A DNA stretch of 64,000 bases from Echria macrotheca (GCA_030411725.1 MU839844.1:186001-250000); one strand, 5' to 3'; shown: positions 46,233 to 58,458, numbered from the stretch's first letter. Notes: generated from the sequence alone by a model not told the origin. Made by a program: numbers and translations.

Positions 46233-47439
46233 CTACTCAGCGACGTCGAGATCATCATGGGTAGGCCGGTCGGGGCTGTCAAGGGCTACATCCGCTTCGT
46301 CAGTCTTGGTTGATGTCAGTCTGGTAGAAGTTGGTCATACCCTTGCGATCATCTCCATTAGTCCCATTCTCGCGTCGGTCCCGGTCATCACGGTCTCTCT
46401 CTTCCTTGATATCGCGATCCCTGTCACTGCTCTTGGTCAGCATGTACTTGCAAAGCATCCATCTGGGAGGGTATACCGATCGGGGCTACGTGAGCGGTCG
46501 CGGGTATCGCGACGGTCACGGTCGTAATCGCGATCGCGGTCACGATCACGGTCGCGGCGGTCATCCTTACGAGGGGAATAATCCCTAGTGCTACGACGCG
46601 GGCTGGGCGTGCGGCGCCGAGGTGTACGCCTACCACCACGGTCTCCGCCGCGATCTCCGCGGTCGCGATCGCTCCGGTCAAAGCGCCATGAAGCAGAGGG
46701 CGGGGTGCGAGCCCACTACTCGAGTTAGCAGTGGTCCGTCGGCAAGCACCACAACGGCACTCACCTCAATCTTCAGGATATCATCCCGGCCAATACGCTT
46801 GTTGTGCATATCGTGGTAGGCCTCATCGGCATCGCGACGATCTTCATACTCCACGAAAGCAAACCTATCACCGGGTCAGTGTGGGCAAGAAGAGCAGAGA
46901 CTGCGAACCTACAGTCGGCTGCTCGCCGAGCGCGGAGCCGGAATGTCACAGCGGACAAGACGGCCATAGCTAGAGTAATGTGTCAGCATTCCGGTTCGGG
47001 AAGACGCGTCGTGTCGCAAGCGCAAGATCGAGCTCGAGGAGGGAGGAGGTTGCCGCGACTGGCAAGGCGACTCGCCCGAAGCAAACGAGGAAACGTGGCA
47101 TCGCCGACCGCTCGATCGATGGAGGTGGGACGAGGGCGCGATCGGGGTGCCTCGAGCGGATCACGAGATGCGCAGGATGCAGGGCGAAGGACGACGACGT
47201 GCGTAGTATGCAGGAAGGAGAGACGCAGCGAGGAGGACGGGGGGTCCGGCGACGGGGAGGAGGAACGAGGGAGGAGGGGGACGAAGAATATGGAGGGATT
47301 TCGAGGACCGGACCCGAGGCCGATGGTTCGGGTCATCGCCGCAGTGCTAGACGTACCGCTCGAATTCGTACGCGAGGTCGCGTGCGCGAGTGCCGTGGCT
47401 AAAGCCCGTGACATAGAGCGTTGTGCCGTTACGCGACAT
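46233..47439 (-). CDS. srp1: SR-type RNA-binding protein, single RRM plus RS/RD tail (Srp1-like)
   Basis: Nuclear splicing regulator of the fission yeast Srp1 type, 209 aa. Six exons: 47439-47357, 46969-46913, 46864-46765, 46715-46477, 46429-46341 and 46294-46233. The RRM spans residues ~7-80: TLYVTGFSHGTRARDLAYEFE, then YGRLVRCDIP and LFAFVEYEDRRDADEAYHDM, ending DDILKIE. The tail alternates Arg with Asp/Ser (RRTPSPRRSTRDYS, DRDRDRDRDYDRDRRD) and ends PTHDDLDVAE. The first intron is 387 nt, about eight times the local norm, and interrupts the RRM; the others are 46-49 nt. Junctions were chosen to keep the RRM intact; the last two introns are less certain, since unspliced reading also gives a plausible but shorter end. 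Confidence 0.82.
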
Positions 47440-48227
47440 GGTGATGGTTGTTGAGTGATTGATCAAAGACGGTGAAAATTCTTGGCGAGCTTGTTTGCTC
47501 AGAGCGCGAGTCGGGGCGGCAAAAGAGAAAAAAGGCAGAGTGCAGCCAGTGGCTATTAAAATTTAGTGCGCCGACCAAAGCACAAGATGGCGCGTCGATT
47601 AACGACGACGAACCGAAGGAACCTTGGTTGCGACGGTGGAGTGGTGGTGGATGGAAGTGAGAAGAGAAGTCTGAACACCAGAGCCGAGAAAAGAAAGCTT
47701 CAGGAAGGCGATCAAGGCCGATCCACTGGACCTGGGGCTTTAATTGGCCCGCACGTGTTCTGGGAATTGGTGGGGCACAGTGTGTCAGCCAAGATTCGGA
47801 CTTTGTGGGGCCTCTGCGTGGCAGCGGCTTTTCAACAACGTGAATTCTCACTTGGCCAGTGTCGTATTATTGTGGGATTCAGGATGCCAGATATTGACTT
47901 TGGCAGAACAAGCAATTGCGTTATTAATATTCTCCCAGGTGTCTAGCTGAGGGACGGGCCGCCGTATGAGGGCTCCAATGTTATCCTATTGCGATGGGTA
48001 GTTTCTACTTCCTAACAGTAGCCATGGCCATTTCCAACCAGGACTTTGGTGGGGTTAGGAGATTTTTCTAGAACCTCACTTGCGACTTCAAGATGGCTGA
48101 GTGTATTGATTCTTCTTTGGCCTGACCAAATACCCTTTCCTATATTTTCGGCACACCATCCGCGAAAGACACCGGATTCCAGCACCTCCTCTCGAGTACA
48201 CCCCGCCGCCCCCAAACAGAGAATCCA
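47440..48227. other. Spacer between srp1 start and sterol acyltransferase stop
   Basis: 788 bp containing the srp1 promoter and the 3' UTR of the neighbour. No gene is supported. Confidence 0.5.
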
Positions 48228-50291
48228 TCATAATATCAGATACAGGCTGCACAGAATACTCGGCCCGGTAAATATACCAAGCCAAAACATCATGTTTCCT
48301 AGGGTTGATTGGTGGCGAAGCCACTTCGTCCTGCTGAGCTTGACCAGCTGTTTGTCAAGACACATTAGCACCAGGTAACGAGAGAGAAGAGACGAAAAGA
48401 ACTCACCGGCAACTGGCACATCTGCAACACTAGCAGATACCCTCTGAGCTTCTTGAAGATGCACCACATGACCAGCTCATGTACGCAGGCCGACAGGAAG
48501 AAGGTGATGAGCGTTGCCGTGTGCTTGTCCACCTTCATGGCCGAAATGGAGCTATGATAGACATGGCGCAGCAGGAAATTGTGGACGGGCCGGTTCCAGT
48601 CGCGCGCGAACTGGTCCCACGAGACCGAGTTCCACCAGGCGTCGTAGAAACTGCGGTCGGCAAAGTACGTGATCTCAGCCACAAAATTCAGGATGGTCTC
48701 CCAGATGAGATACCACGCCAGCAGGTACTCCATGATGAACGGGAAGATGAGATCCAGCAACATCCAGGGGAAGTGCTCGAACCGGCTCGCCAACGGTAAC
48801 CCTTCCTCCTTCATGCGCACCGTCTGCATCACGACTGGGTAGATGAAGGCCTGCGAGATCATGATCATGACGAAAATGACACCGAAGCAGGCTGCGATTT
48901 TCTCGGCCGCGTAGTACAGGTTCATCGACTCAGACCGCGGATACTCGAGCTCGTATACTAGTGTTGGCAGGACGATGAACTCGTAGTGGTTCAGGAAGGT
49001 GAGGTTGTTGGGGTACGCGCGATCCGACGTCGTCGCCTTGCCCCTGAGCTCGTCCGTGAGCGCGTCCACCTCCCACTTGAGGATGCGCTCAAAGACGCGG
49101 ACCTGTTCCTCGTCCAGGGGATTACCGGAGCCGATAGCCGCGGCCATCTTGTCGATGTCGGGAACCTGCTCGTAGTGCATCGACCTGCGTCGTTCCCTAT
49201 ATTCATGAGCCGACGGCGCCTGGCCGAGGTGTGAATTCGAGATCGCAGAGACGGGCGGCTCGGTATGTGACGGAGACTGGACAGGCGAAACGTGCTCTAG
49301 CTCCTTCAACCTGAAGAGCAGATGTGCCCGCTTCTTGTAGGCCGACGAGAGGTAGCCGTTGTAGAACGCATACGAGTGCTGCTTCATCAGCATCACCACC
49401 CCATGCATGACGAAAAACACGGTATGCGACCACGGCCAGTTCCGGACCAAGGTCAACCCGATGACAGCCCCGATGAATATCGTCTGCCAGATCTGTACGG
49501 CTGTCAGCGTTTTTCCTTTTCCCTCACTCAACCTCAGGGAAACTCACATTCTGAATCACCCACCCCGTCCGATCCCAATCCACATAACCCGCCCTCACCG
49601 CCCTCTGCAGAAGCCAACTCACACCCGTCATGGCACACATGACGCCATCCGCAACCAACAACACCAGCACATCCCTCCGGAACATGGTCTTCATGATCTC
49701 ATTCGTGCCCAGCGGACTGCCATACGCCTTCCAGTTATCCGCCCCAATCTTGACCACGAAGAAGAATACAGCCATCCAGAAGAGCGTAAAGAAGCCGTGG
49801 AACGGGCTATTCGCCGCGTCGTGGTTCTGCCGATCGAACGCTGAGAACTTGCGCGTAAACACCAAGTCCGCAAACCGCGCGCGCTCCCCTCGCCTCTTTC
49901 CCCCCTTCGGATCCGGGATCCGGAGGAGACCATGCCGGACAGCTTCCTGAATAGCCGGGTCGTCCGCCGTCGCAACGACAAACCCGCGCCCTTTCTTGAT
50001 TTGTGTTATCGTTGTCAGTGTCGGCAGTTCCCGTCTGAGGTCGTCCGCAGATGTCTTGACCCGGCGCCGCCGTAGCGTTGCGACATCTCCTGAGAGATCA
50101 TCATACTCCTCCTCACTTGAGCCGGTGCTAGACACTGGTTCTCGTTTCTCGTCATCGGCCGGCGAGAAATGTGGTGGTTTGATTACACCATTTTCGTTTT
50201 CGCCCAAAGTGTGGAAATTGTCCAACAGCTCGTGCTCGTCGTCAACTCTGGTGCCCTCCGAGTCGACCAGTGACCCCCCGTACTGGCTCAT
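48228..50291 (-). CDS. are2: Sterol O-acyltransferase (ARE1/ARE2, ACAT; MBOAT family)
   Basis: ER enzyme that esterifies sterols with acyl-CoA for storage in lipid droplets. Three exons: 50291-49548, 49492-48407 and 48347-48228; introns are 55 and 59 nt; 649 aa. A long polar, acidic N-terminus (residues 1-150) precedes multiple membrane spans starting near FHGFFTLFWMAVFFFVVKIG. Hallmarks are FYDAWWNSVSWDQFARDWN (from residue ~530), containing the FYxDWWN-type acyl-CoA motif with Ala in the fourth position, then RPVHNFLLRHVY, and the invariant MBOAT His in SACVHELVM (H586). A variable loop with SPVQSPSHTEPP separates spans. The final exon adds LGNMMFWLGIFTGPSILC. ARE1 versus ARE2 cannot be told apart. 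Motif residues are otherwise intact. Confidence 0.93.
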
Positions 50292-51507
50292 CTTGGTGTC
50301 ATAAAGGCGATACCCACTGCCCTTTTTTGTATAAAAATATGAGACGTCTTTTTAGGGTGAGGATGGGTGAATCAATCTGTAGGTGAACGTGGCAAGTTAT
50401 TCTCGAATTCGGGATTCCGGCCTCGGTCAGGGTGGCGTGGCGGCGATCATCAAGTGGGTGGTTCCAACTCCCGAGCTCAACCCTAATCCGTTCAGCCTAA
50501 CCAGCCTTGCAGCTCCAAGTAAGAAGGAAGAAACATGTGCCGTGTCACGAATTCGGAGAAAGGATGGTACGTTGTCAACCAGAGAAATGCTTGCTGCGGG
50601 GGAGAGGCGGCGGTGATTTGCTACCATGAACGAACCAACCGGGACGAACCATACGAAAACAACATACAGGATTCTTGAAGAAATATATATATCCTGGAAA
50701 CGGGACCCGGTACTCGGGAATCGGAAATCCACCGAGCGACTATTGATCGGTCGCTCTTTCCTAGGTGTCTGACAATGAGGGAATCCTCCGTCTCCGCCGA
50801 ATCCATCGGATGGGTGCCTAGGTATGTAGCAATCTTCATTGGTTTCTGACAGGGCTGCAGCCAATAGGCCGAAAACATGAATGAGCTCAGCTTCGATACC
50901 TACCCGCACCGCGCGTCCCGGCTGCTCGGATGGCGCGTCTACGAAAACTCCCGACGTGTTACCACTCAGGTTGTCAGGCTGACTCCTCGTGCTCCTGATG
51001 AAGCCAACCGACAAATCGCTCAGCATCAGCCTCGGATATCGTCATGGAGGGCGTCCAACAATGCCGAGGAACATCGCTGCATCTAACTATTGTGCCTGGA
51101 GGATTGCCTCATCCGGATTCGTAGGGCTCGGGACGTATGACGATGAAAAGTGGGGTGAACAAAGAGACTCCCGGCGATCCCACGCCTTTCGCTCCCGCGA
51201 CTACCGTGGGCTCCACCGCGACATCGGCTCGGCCGGAGCATACTGGCGCGAAGCGCCGGGAGACATGCATATCGGGGCTATGGAGCCGGTCTAAGCTCTC
51301 TCAGTCTGTCAGACAGACTTGCAGCCATCCACGAGCACCAGTCGTCAATTTCGAATATCAATTGTCTCTCAACGACTACTTGGTAGGAAATGAGAATACT
51401 GTCACAGTCATTCAGACGCCCGCGAGAACCATAGAACAAGAGTACGTCGACTTTTCCGAACCCGCCATTCCCGTATCAAGCTACCACACCACCCAGTTGA
51501 ACGTCGC
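50292..51507. other. Spacer upstream of sterol acyltransferase, downstream of fimbrin
   Basis: 1.2 kb on the shared minus-strand side: the acyltransferase promoter and the fimbrin 3' UTR. A CCTAGGTA box is at about 50816. Nothing else is recognised. Confidence 0.5.
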
Positions 51508-53673
51508 TTACTGCATCTTCTCAAACGTCGCCATAAGAGAACCTGCAAGTGGTTAGATCCAAACCGAAAAGAAGGTCGCATCGGGTACTTACCAATGAAT
51601 GTAGTCACCAGCCGACTACGGACCTGGCAGATATCCTCGGGGACCAGCCAAATAGTCGCCCCCATCTTTCTCGCAATGCTGATACTCAACTTGGCATTCA
51701 GGTACGCCTCCTCCTCATTGCGACCCGATGTGACGAGGTCGTAGTCGACATAGCTGCTCTTCATCCCGTTGAGCACGTCCAACAAAAAGACACCCGTGCC
51801 AATGGCCGGATCCTTGAAGGATCGGATGCTCGAGTTACGCCCACCCTTGCGGCTCATATCGTTTGCCCATCTCACCATCTCGGAATCCGTGATCTCGCGC
51901 TTTCCAAGACGCTGAGCTAAGCCCTTCAGCGTCAAGGTGATGTCCTTACGCATCAACTGCCAGACCAGCCCCAGCGTGAGAGTGCGCTGGCCATCGGTGA
52001 TATCGGCACCCTGGATGCCAACCAGCGAGAACCCATTCTGCTTGCCGAGCTCGATAGCGTAATTGGTGTTTTCTACAGCCTTGAACCGCAGCATCTCACC
52101 GCCATTTGCCGGCTGCTTGTTGACATGGCGCCAGTTCACCGACCCCTTGATAACCTTGTCATAGGCCTGCAGGAGAATGGTACCATCCCTGAGATCGTCG
52201 AAGAAGGATTGCACAGCCGGCTGTACGTCCAAGCTGTTGAGCCAGAGCGTAAAGACGCGGGCCTCGCGCTCTCCTTCAGCATCGAAGTCCTCCACCTCGA
52301 GCTTTTCCTCCTCGGTAATGGGATCCAGGCACGGGTGCGTATTGAATAGATTGGCAACAAACGCAAGGTTGAGCTTGGGGTTACCTGCGACGAGGGACGT
52401 GGGCGTCAGGAACTTTCGGCATCCGAGTCTGTCGGCATTTTGAAGAACCTGTTCTGCACGCTGGAGGAGATCCCGCGTTTGCAACGGTGCCCGATTGCAT
52501 CCGTATTCCGATCCGATCTGGGCCAGCAGGACCGTGTAGTTCTCACCGTCCTTGACATCACTTGAGAAGTTTTGTACCCTCCGTGGCCAGTTGGCGGCCT
52601 TGAGATGGTAGTTGAACCAGCGGAGGAGAATTTGCTCTGGCGGCAGTCTGAGGAACTGCTCGAGAGTCTCATCCTCCTCGAGCAACCGGTAGAGCTCCGG
52701 GTGCAACTTGATATCAATCTTGCCCAGCAAACCCCGACGGATTACCTGCCAGATCAGGCCGAGAATAAGATGCTCCCGAACTTCGATGATGTCTCCACTA
52801 CCAATGTTTACGACCGAGCAGCCTATACCCTTTGCCGATTCAATGACAATGTTGTTGTTCTCCGTCATCTGGAATGCGTTGAGGTTCTTGGACTTTCTCC
52901 CAGGCACATTCAGAACACGCTCGTCGATCGTGTCGGGAACGCTGTCGTTGATGAGCTTGGCAAGCACCAAGCCATCCTTACACTCGTCGAACATCTCAAA
53001 GGTGTCGGTCGGGAAGGGCAGGCGGTTTCCGATATCAGGATCGCCCGCGAGAACCGCATTGATATGGCGGGTAAACTCGGTGCGCTCATCTTCGTTGATG
53101 GTATGCGTAATGTTGGCGTTCGAACCTTGGACGTGGATCTTTCCGCTGCCTCCAATGCTGCCCTTGGACGCATGGCCGCCTGTCCGCTGGGAGATGACGG
53201 CGCTCGGGGATGAGGGAGGCGCTCCAAGCGATCGCTTTTGAGCAGCAGCTGGCGCAGAAGATTCACGAACTTTGGCGATCAACTAGACGGAGAGCGAACA
53301 TGTTAGCTGCGCCGTTCGAAGGTGGGGCGGACGATCCGACTCTTCCGGCATCCACAGGGTCCTGTTCATCGCGGCAACACGTACTCCGACGTAATCTTCC
53401 AGCTCAACACGCCTTGACGAGTCCAGCTCGACCTCTTTCAATGCCTGGCGCACGACGTCGTAAGGCTGGCGCTCGCTCGACTGCGTGGCTTTGATGGCCG
53501 TGGCTTCGTCGATGTACCCCTTGTCGTCGACATCGAGTTTGCGGAAGGCATCGGTGAGGCCGAAAATTTCGTTCTGTTGGAACTGAGGAAATTTCCTGGA
53601 CTGAATCAGTTGCTGCCTTTGGACTAGAGACTATACGCGCATTGTCGTACCTCTGAAGCTTGAGAACGTTCAT
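51508..53673 (-). CDS. sac6: Fimbrin/plastin actin-bundling protein (Sac6)
   Basis: Cross-links actin filaments in endocytic patches and hyphal tips. Four exons: 53673-53651 (23 nt), 53595-53385, 53282-51593 and 51542-51508; introns are 55, 102 and 50 nt; 652 aa. The N-terminus MNVLKLQRKFPQFQQNEIF leads into an EF-hand-like region (LTDAFRKLDVDDKGYIDEA). Two actin-binding domains of two calponin-homology repeats each follow: first from TINEDERTEFTRHINAVL (~residue 139), with NIGSGDIIEVREHLILGL and the second CH at LLRWFNYHLKAANW; third and fourth with ARVFTLWLNSLDVQP, GADITDGQRTLTLGLVWQL and MVRWANDMSRKGG. The last exon gives SLMATFEKMQ. The EF-hand loop retains Asp/Asp positions, so Ca2+ binding is possible. 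Confidence 0.94.
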
Positions 53674-54383
53674 GATGGCGCGGGGTCGTCGGGAGCGTAA
53701 CTCTCGACCAAGGCGGGGTTGTCTCGGAAGCGGTTTTAAAAGACTCCAAAGAATAGAGGCGCGATGCAGGCCTGAAGAAGCCCAGAAGCGCGCGCAAAGC
53801 GATACAGTTGTAGTCGCAGCACAGGCGGGTGCGGCTGGAATGGTATGGTGCGAGCTTTGGATGCTGGGATGGAAGCTGTTGGACGACGGACGTAACTTCT
53901 GTTGGCGGGGGCGGGGAGGTTGCCAGGGCCTGGCTTTTAGCGGCGGACTGATGTAATCCTGCCTGCAGGGCGTGCCGGGCTTGCGTAACGGCCCAATCGC
54001 GCTCTCAGGCAGCCAAAATTCTCAACGAATCCACAACCGGACCGGCTGCCTCATGTTTCGGAGGGGCTGTTAGTGCACTACTGTGCGCTCTGCGGCAGGC
54101 CCCGCTCTCAAAAGGTTTCTCGCTAACAGCCTTATTAAAGTTTTTTTTGTCTGCAAAGCAGGCTCTTCATCAAAGCCACCAAGGCTGACGCACTCACAAG
54201 TCAAATTTCTTGGCATCAAGGTCTTGAGAAAAAAGCGAATCGAGTTGATTGAATACATTGGAAAATTCACCGCCTAGCTGGGGATTTGGAGGCCGAAACA
54301 CCAAGAATTCGCCGCGAACGCGCGTTTGATCAGGGGTAAGTTGGGCGTCTACCTCACTACTTCATCAAGACCACGCGGCTAAC
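53674..54383. promoter_or_regulatory. Divergent promoter region, fimbrin and RING protein gene
   Basis: 710 bp between divergent starts. It holds 5' UTRs; no specific motif is claimed. Confidence 0.45.
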
Positions 54384-55163
54384 ATGGGTAACACAGGCCT
54401 TTTCAAAATGACGGCTGTGTGCCGGGTCTGTAATGACCCTCTGGAGCTCACCATGGACCCGGAAGAGTCTGGCGATGAGAGCCAAACTGTCCCCGACGAC
54501 CTCGAGCTCGGATGTGGTTGTCACTACCACTGGCAGTGCCTGCTAGACCAGGCCTCTGAGGTCGCCACATCACTCAAGTGTCCGGCGTGCGGGACTTATC
54601 TCCCCGTCAACCAGTCTGGTGCATCATCGACGAACTCTTTCTCTCCAGCCGGCCCCATCCTCACGAGGTATACCAATGAGGGCGGTGTCCAGGAGGACCT
54701 CGACATCTTGCCGGTGCTGACAGAAGAGGCTTTTCTGGCCGCGCACCCCGAGGCACGACCTGCGCGCGCTATGCATACCATGGCCAGTGAGGGAGATGTG
54801 ACTGGTATCGTGAGCCTGCTCGCGGATGTCGACACGGACGAGGACGTGGACAGCACAGCACCCCAGCTTCTCCGGTGGACGGACCGGCTAAACGGAGGAC
54901 GGAGTGCGCTGCATGTGGCGATCGAGGCCAACCAGGAGGAGGTCTTTTGGCTTCTGCTCTGGCTGGGGAGCGGAGTCAAGACTGACTTCTTCCCTCAACC
55001 TGTTATTCAGAGTGCCAGTGACCTCGGGCTTCCAAGACGGGAGGTTCCGCTGGACGAAGATATTCGATTCATTGCCGATGAGTCTGGCCGCGTCCCAGCG
55101 CAGATAATGGCCGAGATGGGTGCTCCCTGGTCCCGCTATGTCGAAGGAGAGCTCTTCAACTAG
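54384..55163 (+). CDS. RING-like zinc-finger protein with ankyrin-like C-terminus, function unknown
   Basis: Intronless, 259 aa. Residues 13-69 form a RING-like cluster: C13-X2-C16, C44/C46, H49, C52 and C66-X2-C69 (CRVCNDP, LGCGCHYHWQCLLDQ, LKCPACGTYLP). The spacing differs from classic RING because ~27 acidic residues separate the first pair from the next. Residues ~128-150 (ARAMHTMASEGDVTGIVSLL) and ~175-200 (GRSALHVAIEANQEEVFWLL) resemble ankyrin repeats. The product would be a small soluble protein; ubiquitin ligase activity is possible but unproven. ATG 54384 (MGNTGLFKMTAV) is the first in frame; Met9 is an alternative. An N-terminal MG could allow myristoylation, but the following residues do not fit well. 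Confidence 0.75.
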   Translation: MGNTGLFKMTAVCRVCNDPLELTMDPEESGDESQTVPDDLELGCGCHYHWQCLLDQASEVATSLKCPACGTYLPVNQSGASSTNSFSPAGPILTRYTNEGGVQEDLDILPVLTEEAFLAAHPEARPARAMHTMASEGDVTGIVSLLADVDTDEDVDSTAPQLLRWTDRLNGGRSALHVAIEANQEEVFWLLLWLGSGVKTDFFPQPVIQSASDLGLPRREVPLDEDIRFIADESGRVPAQIMAEMGAPWSRYVEGELFN

Positions 55164-55294
55164 ACCTAATCGGCTCGAATTTACAGGTATTATGAAACGC
55201 TCATAGATACCGTGAAGGTCTATTTACGATGGAACTATCTAAAGGACACCCGCTGCACCACAGGTCTCGTCGTCATAAAAAAGCGATTCCGAGA
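55164..55294. other. Convergent 131-bp gap
   Basis: The stop codons of the RING gene and DDHD gene face each other across 131 bp, so their 3' UTRs probably overlap. Confidence 0.6.
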
Positions 55295-58200
55295 TCACGC
55301 CCGTGGTGTGCGGACCTTGTTTGCCAGCAACTGTGACAAGATGAAATGGCTGACGTCCTCGTCCGCCCAGTAGCCCATGTGGGAGGCGATCGTGTTGATA
55401 GGGTTGAAATCAAGGACACTCCTGTGATGAAATTAGTATCTGGACGTCTACGGGATATGCCAACTTACTCCTGAATACAGTAGTCGATCCGTCCGTTTCG
55501 ATTGAGCGCTCTGATTTTCATCTCCTCCCGGCGCATCTTTGCCGCCTTCTGCTCTTCCTCGACAAGTGCATCAACATTGATAGCAGTATCTTTGTCAATG
55601 CCCTTGTCCTTGGCAATGGCGATGCGGTTCTTCTGGAACTTGCTGAACAGGGTCTCGAGATCGTCGTCGATGAGAGTCGCTTCATTACCGCTCATGGTCG
55701 AGCCGCCACCTCCGCTCGCCGCGCTGGCCAGCTGCCGCTTACGCTCTGCCGTTTTCTCGCTTCTGAGTGTATCAGTGAGGGTCTTGTCCGAGATGACACC
55801 GGCACCGATGTTGGTCCCCGCGCCTGGGCTGGGTGTGTGAGATGCGTTGATCTTGGCCACATCTTCCTGGCTCAACCCCAAGCTGCGGTTGAGCAGGCTG
55901 CTCGCAATGCCGGCACTCAAATTACTCCACAGGCCGCTGACACTCTGTCCGACTTTCGCTCCGATGCCCGTAAGACCCTGAGGCGCGACGGCGCCGAAGA
56001 TACCCTTCTTCGTGTAGGGCAGAATCTGCGGCTTGAGGCTGGACATGGCCGTGGACACGAGGGGTTCCATGCGGTAGGCAATCGGGTCCGAGGGATGGAA
56101 GATGTTGAAAAGCTGAGATACCTTGGGCGACGAGACATTGTAGGGTAAACCGGTGATGGGGGAGACCACCTGGTCACCGTAGGAATTCGAGCGCCCGGCG
56201 TTGAAGAAAGGATTGTCATCGGTTTCAGGATTCAGGGGACTTTCCGATGGAAGAGAGTTTGGCAGGGCTCGGGCAGCAATGGTGCGCCCCTTAAGCATCT
56301 GGAAAAGACCAACTGGCGAGCCGAGACAGTAGAAGTCTTCTACCTCAAACTCGAACTCCAGAGCCTTGGGATTTTTAGGCTCGTAACGGTCTTGTGAAGG
56401 CCAGATCCGAAGGGGGTTCCACTGTGGCTCGGACTGCTGAGCCCTCTCCTTTTGTCGGCACAGAATGTCAAACATAATGGCGGAACCGAGCGAATGACCC
56501 ATGACATGGACTTTGCCCTTGAACCCGGGGTTCCGCTCCATGAACTTTTTGAAGATGCGGTTCGACTCTCGGAGAACAATCTCGGCGATCTGCTCTCGGT
56601 AGGCGCTCTGGTAGAGTAAGACGTCAAGGGCAAGGTCCGATATGAGTGTTCTGGCAAATGCCATGCCCTCCGTCGTTATGTCGTCAAGAGACGGATCTGG
56701 GGCCAAGTCAGTATGGCTGGTCTGATAGCTAAACAAATGCCTACATTCGTCTTCCTCGCCAAAGGCATCGCTGAGATCGCGCTCTCCAGTCTTTTGTCTC
56801 CGCTTCGGGAAGTCAAGGAGATGCCGCCAGATAACGGGAAGGACCTGCAAACGACAGTTTCCAGGCCCTGAATCGTCTTCGGCGTTGAGAGCTCGGAGAT
56901 CCGCGGAGCTGGAATATACTGCCTTGATTGTCTTCCGAAGGGTGTTGACATCATGAACGAAGTTGACGCCCTCCATCCTGAAAGGGTCAGCGGATGCGTA
57001 TTACATGGAATCGCGAACAGACCTGATACTGAGTAGCTGGCCGATGCCGTGTGTTACAAGAACGACATGTTCAATCTCACGGCCCTGGTTCTCGCCAGAT
57101 CGTGGGTTGTAGTCATCCAGCATCTCCTTCTCCTCTCTTTTGCGAACAGTCTCTTCATCATCAGGATCTTCGACGCCTTCAATCAGGTTGGATAGTTGCC
57201 GAGTGAGGCGACTATGGATACTCTCGGGCTCCGTTGCCGCATCGTTCTTTTCAATCTCGTCTGCCGTCGTCTCGGATCGAGTGCTCGGCGGCGCAGACCG
57301 CCTCTTGAGTGCTTTCTGCAGCTTGTCCTCTTGTTCAGCCGACGTAGACTGAGTCCCTGTAGGGGTCGATGGACGCTTTTCTTCCTTCGCTTTCTTTGCT
57401 TCGGTGTAGCCTCTCACAAGCTTTATTCCGCTCATATAGCCGCCCCCGCCGAGCTTCTCATACACAGTCGACGCCACCCAAGATAGCATACCGTCAGAAG
57501 TAAGCCAAGCCACCGATGAATCTTGGTAGGTAGCGACGCTGTTCATGTACGTCCCAAACAAACGGTGTGTTTGTGGCTGATGCTGTGGTGTAGAGGTTCC
57601 GGCTTTGGCGGCATCGACCTGAACAGAAGCGTCGGCCTTCAGATTGTCGGACGACGATTTTGGTGTCACGGCGCGTGCACCGGCGACACTAGGTATTCTA
57701 GGGGGGTAGGTCCAAGGCTTCACCTTTAGGTACCCTTCTTCGAGTTGCGCCGCCAGGTTCTCATCGCAAGCGCGAAGATTCGCGCCCTCCTGGAAAAACC
57801 AACTCCCTCTTCGGACATCGTAAACTGGCCCATCCCAGTACACCGGAGCTATTTCACGCTCCTGGATATCGACATCGAAGAGAAAGTCCTCATTGACAGG
57901 GACTTTGACTGCTTCTCCACTACCATCCGGGGTTGCATCTGTCCCAGCTTCACCAGAGATGGCCCTTGGCCGCTTGGAGCCGGCACGGACACTGGAAGAC
58001 ACAATCCCGCCGGCTCTCTCGGCCTCTAGCTGTTCCAGTTTTGCCTGGTAGGCCGCCTCCAGCGCCCGTGAATCCGCCGTGCTAAACGTGGTGTACTTCT
58101 TTGCCTGCGCGGGCGGCTTCTTATCGTCGCCATTTTTGCCTCGGAGGAACTTGGGCTTCCTCTTGGGGACCTGTTTCGGTTAGTAGATGCTTTTCCTGCG

Positions 58201-58458
58201 CCCTGGAGAAGGACCGCTCACGTCGACGGCGTGGAACCATTGCACTTTCAGGGGCGGACAGTCGGGAGGGTATCTCTTGAGACTCTGGCCATAGAACGGG
58301 CTGAGACTGTGATCCCCGGGGTTTGGGGGGACGGGGTTTGGCTGCAGGTCTTTTAGGGGTGGTGTCGCCGTGCGGCTGCCTGCCCAAGGATTGATGGAGT
58401 CAACGGCCGAGGCGAGATACGATTTCTCGGCCTTCTTTTCGCTCGGGACCGAGGCCAT
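55295..58458 (-). CDS. DDHD-domain phospholipase A1-like protein (Ddl1/PA-PLA1 family)
   Basis: Phosphatidic-acid-preferring lipase family related to yeast Ddl1 (mitochondrial) and animal DDHD1/2. Exons: 58458-58222, 58170-57023, 56977-56745, 56696-55469 and 55421-55295; 990 aa. The segment 56744-56697 (48 nt, stop-free, GTAGGC..CCCCAG with CTGAC) is read as an intron because removal gives EDEYPSLDDITTEGM; retaining it would add 16 residues. The N-terminal region has QWFHAVDV and a WWE-like VYWDGPVYDVRRGSWFFQEG. HVVLVTHGIGQLLSIR opens the lipase core, HVMGHSLGSAIMFD carries the nucleophile Ser (S608), and the DDHD domain runs from EDFYCLGSPVGLFQML through FNIFHPSDPIAYRMEPL to the final RIDYCIQESVLDF and SHMGYWADEDVSHFIL. 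Residues between are Ser/Thr-rich linkers. Substrate and location are inferred from family. Confidence 0.88.

Noticed and set aside
46804..47454. 216-aa plus-strand frame across srp1
   Set aside because: Runs through the long srp1 intron and antisense to its exons; Arg/Gly-rich and without a domain.
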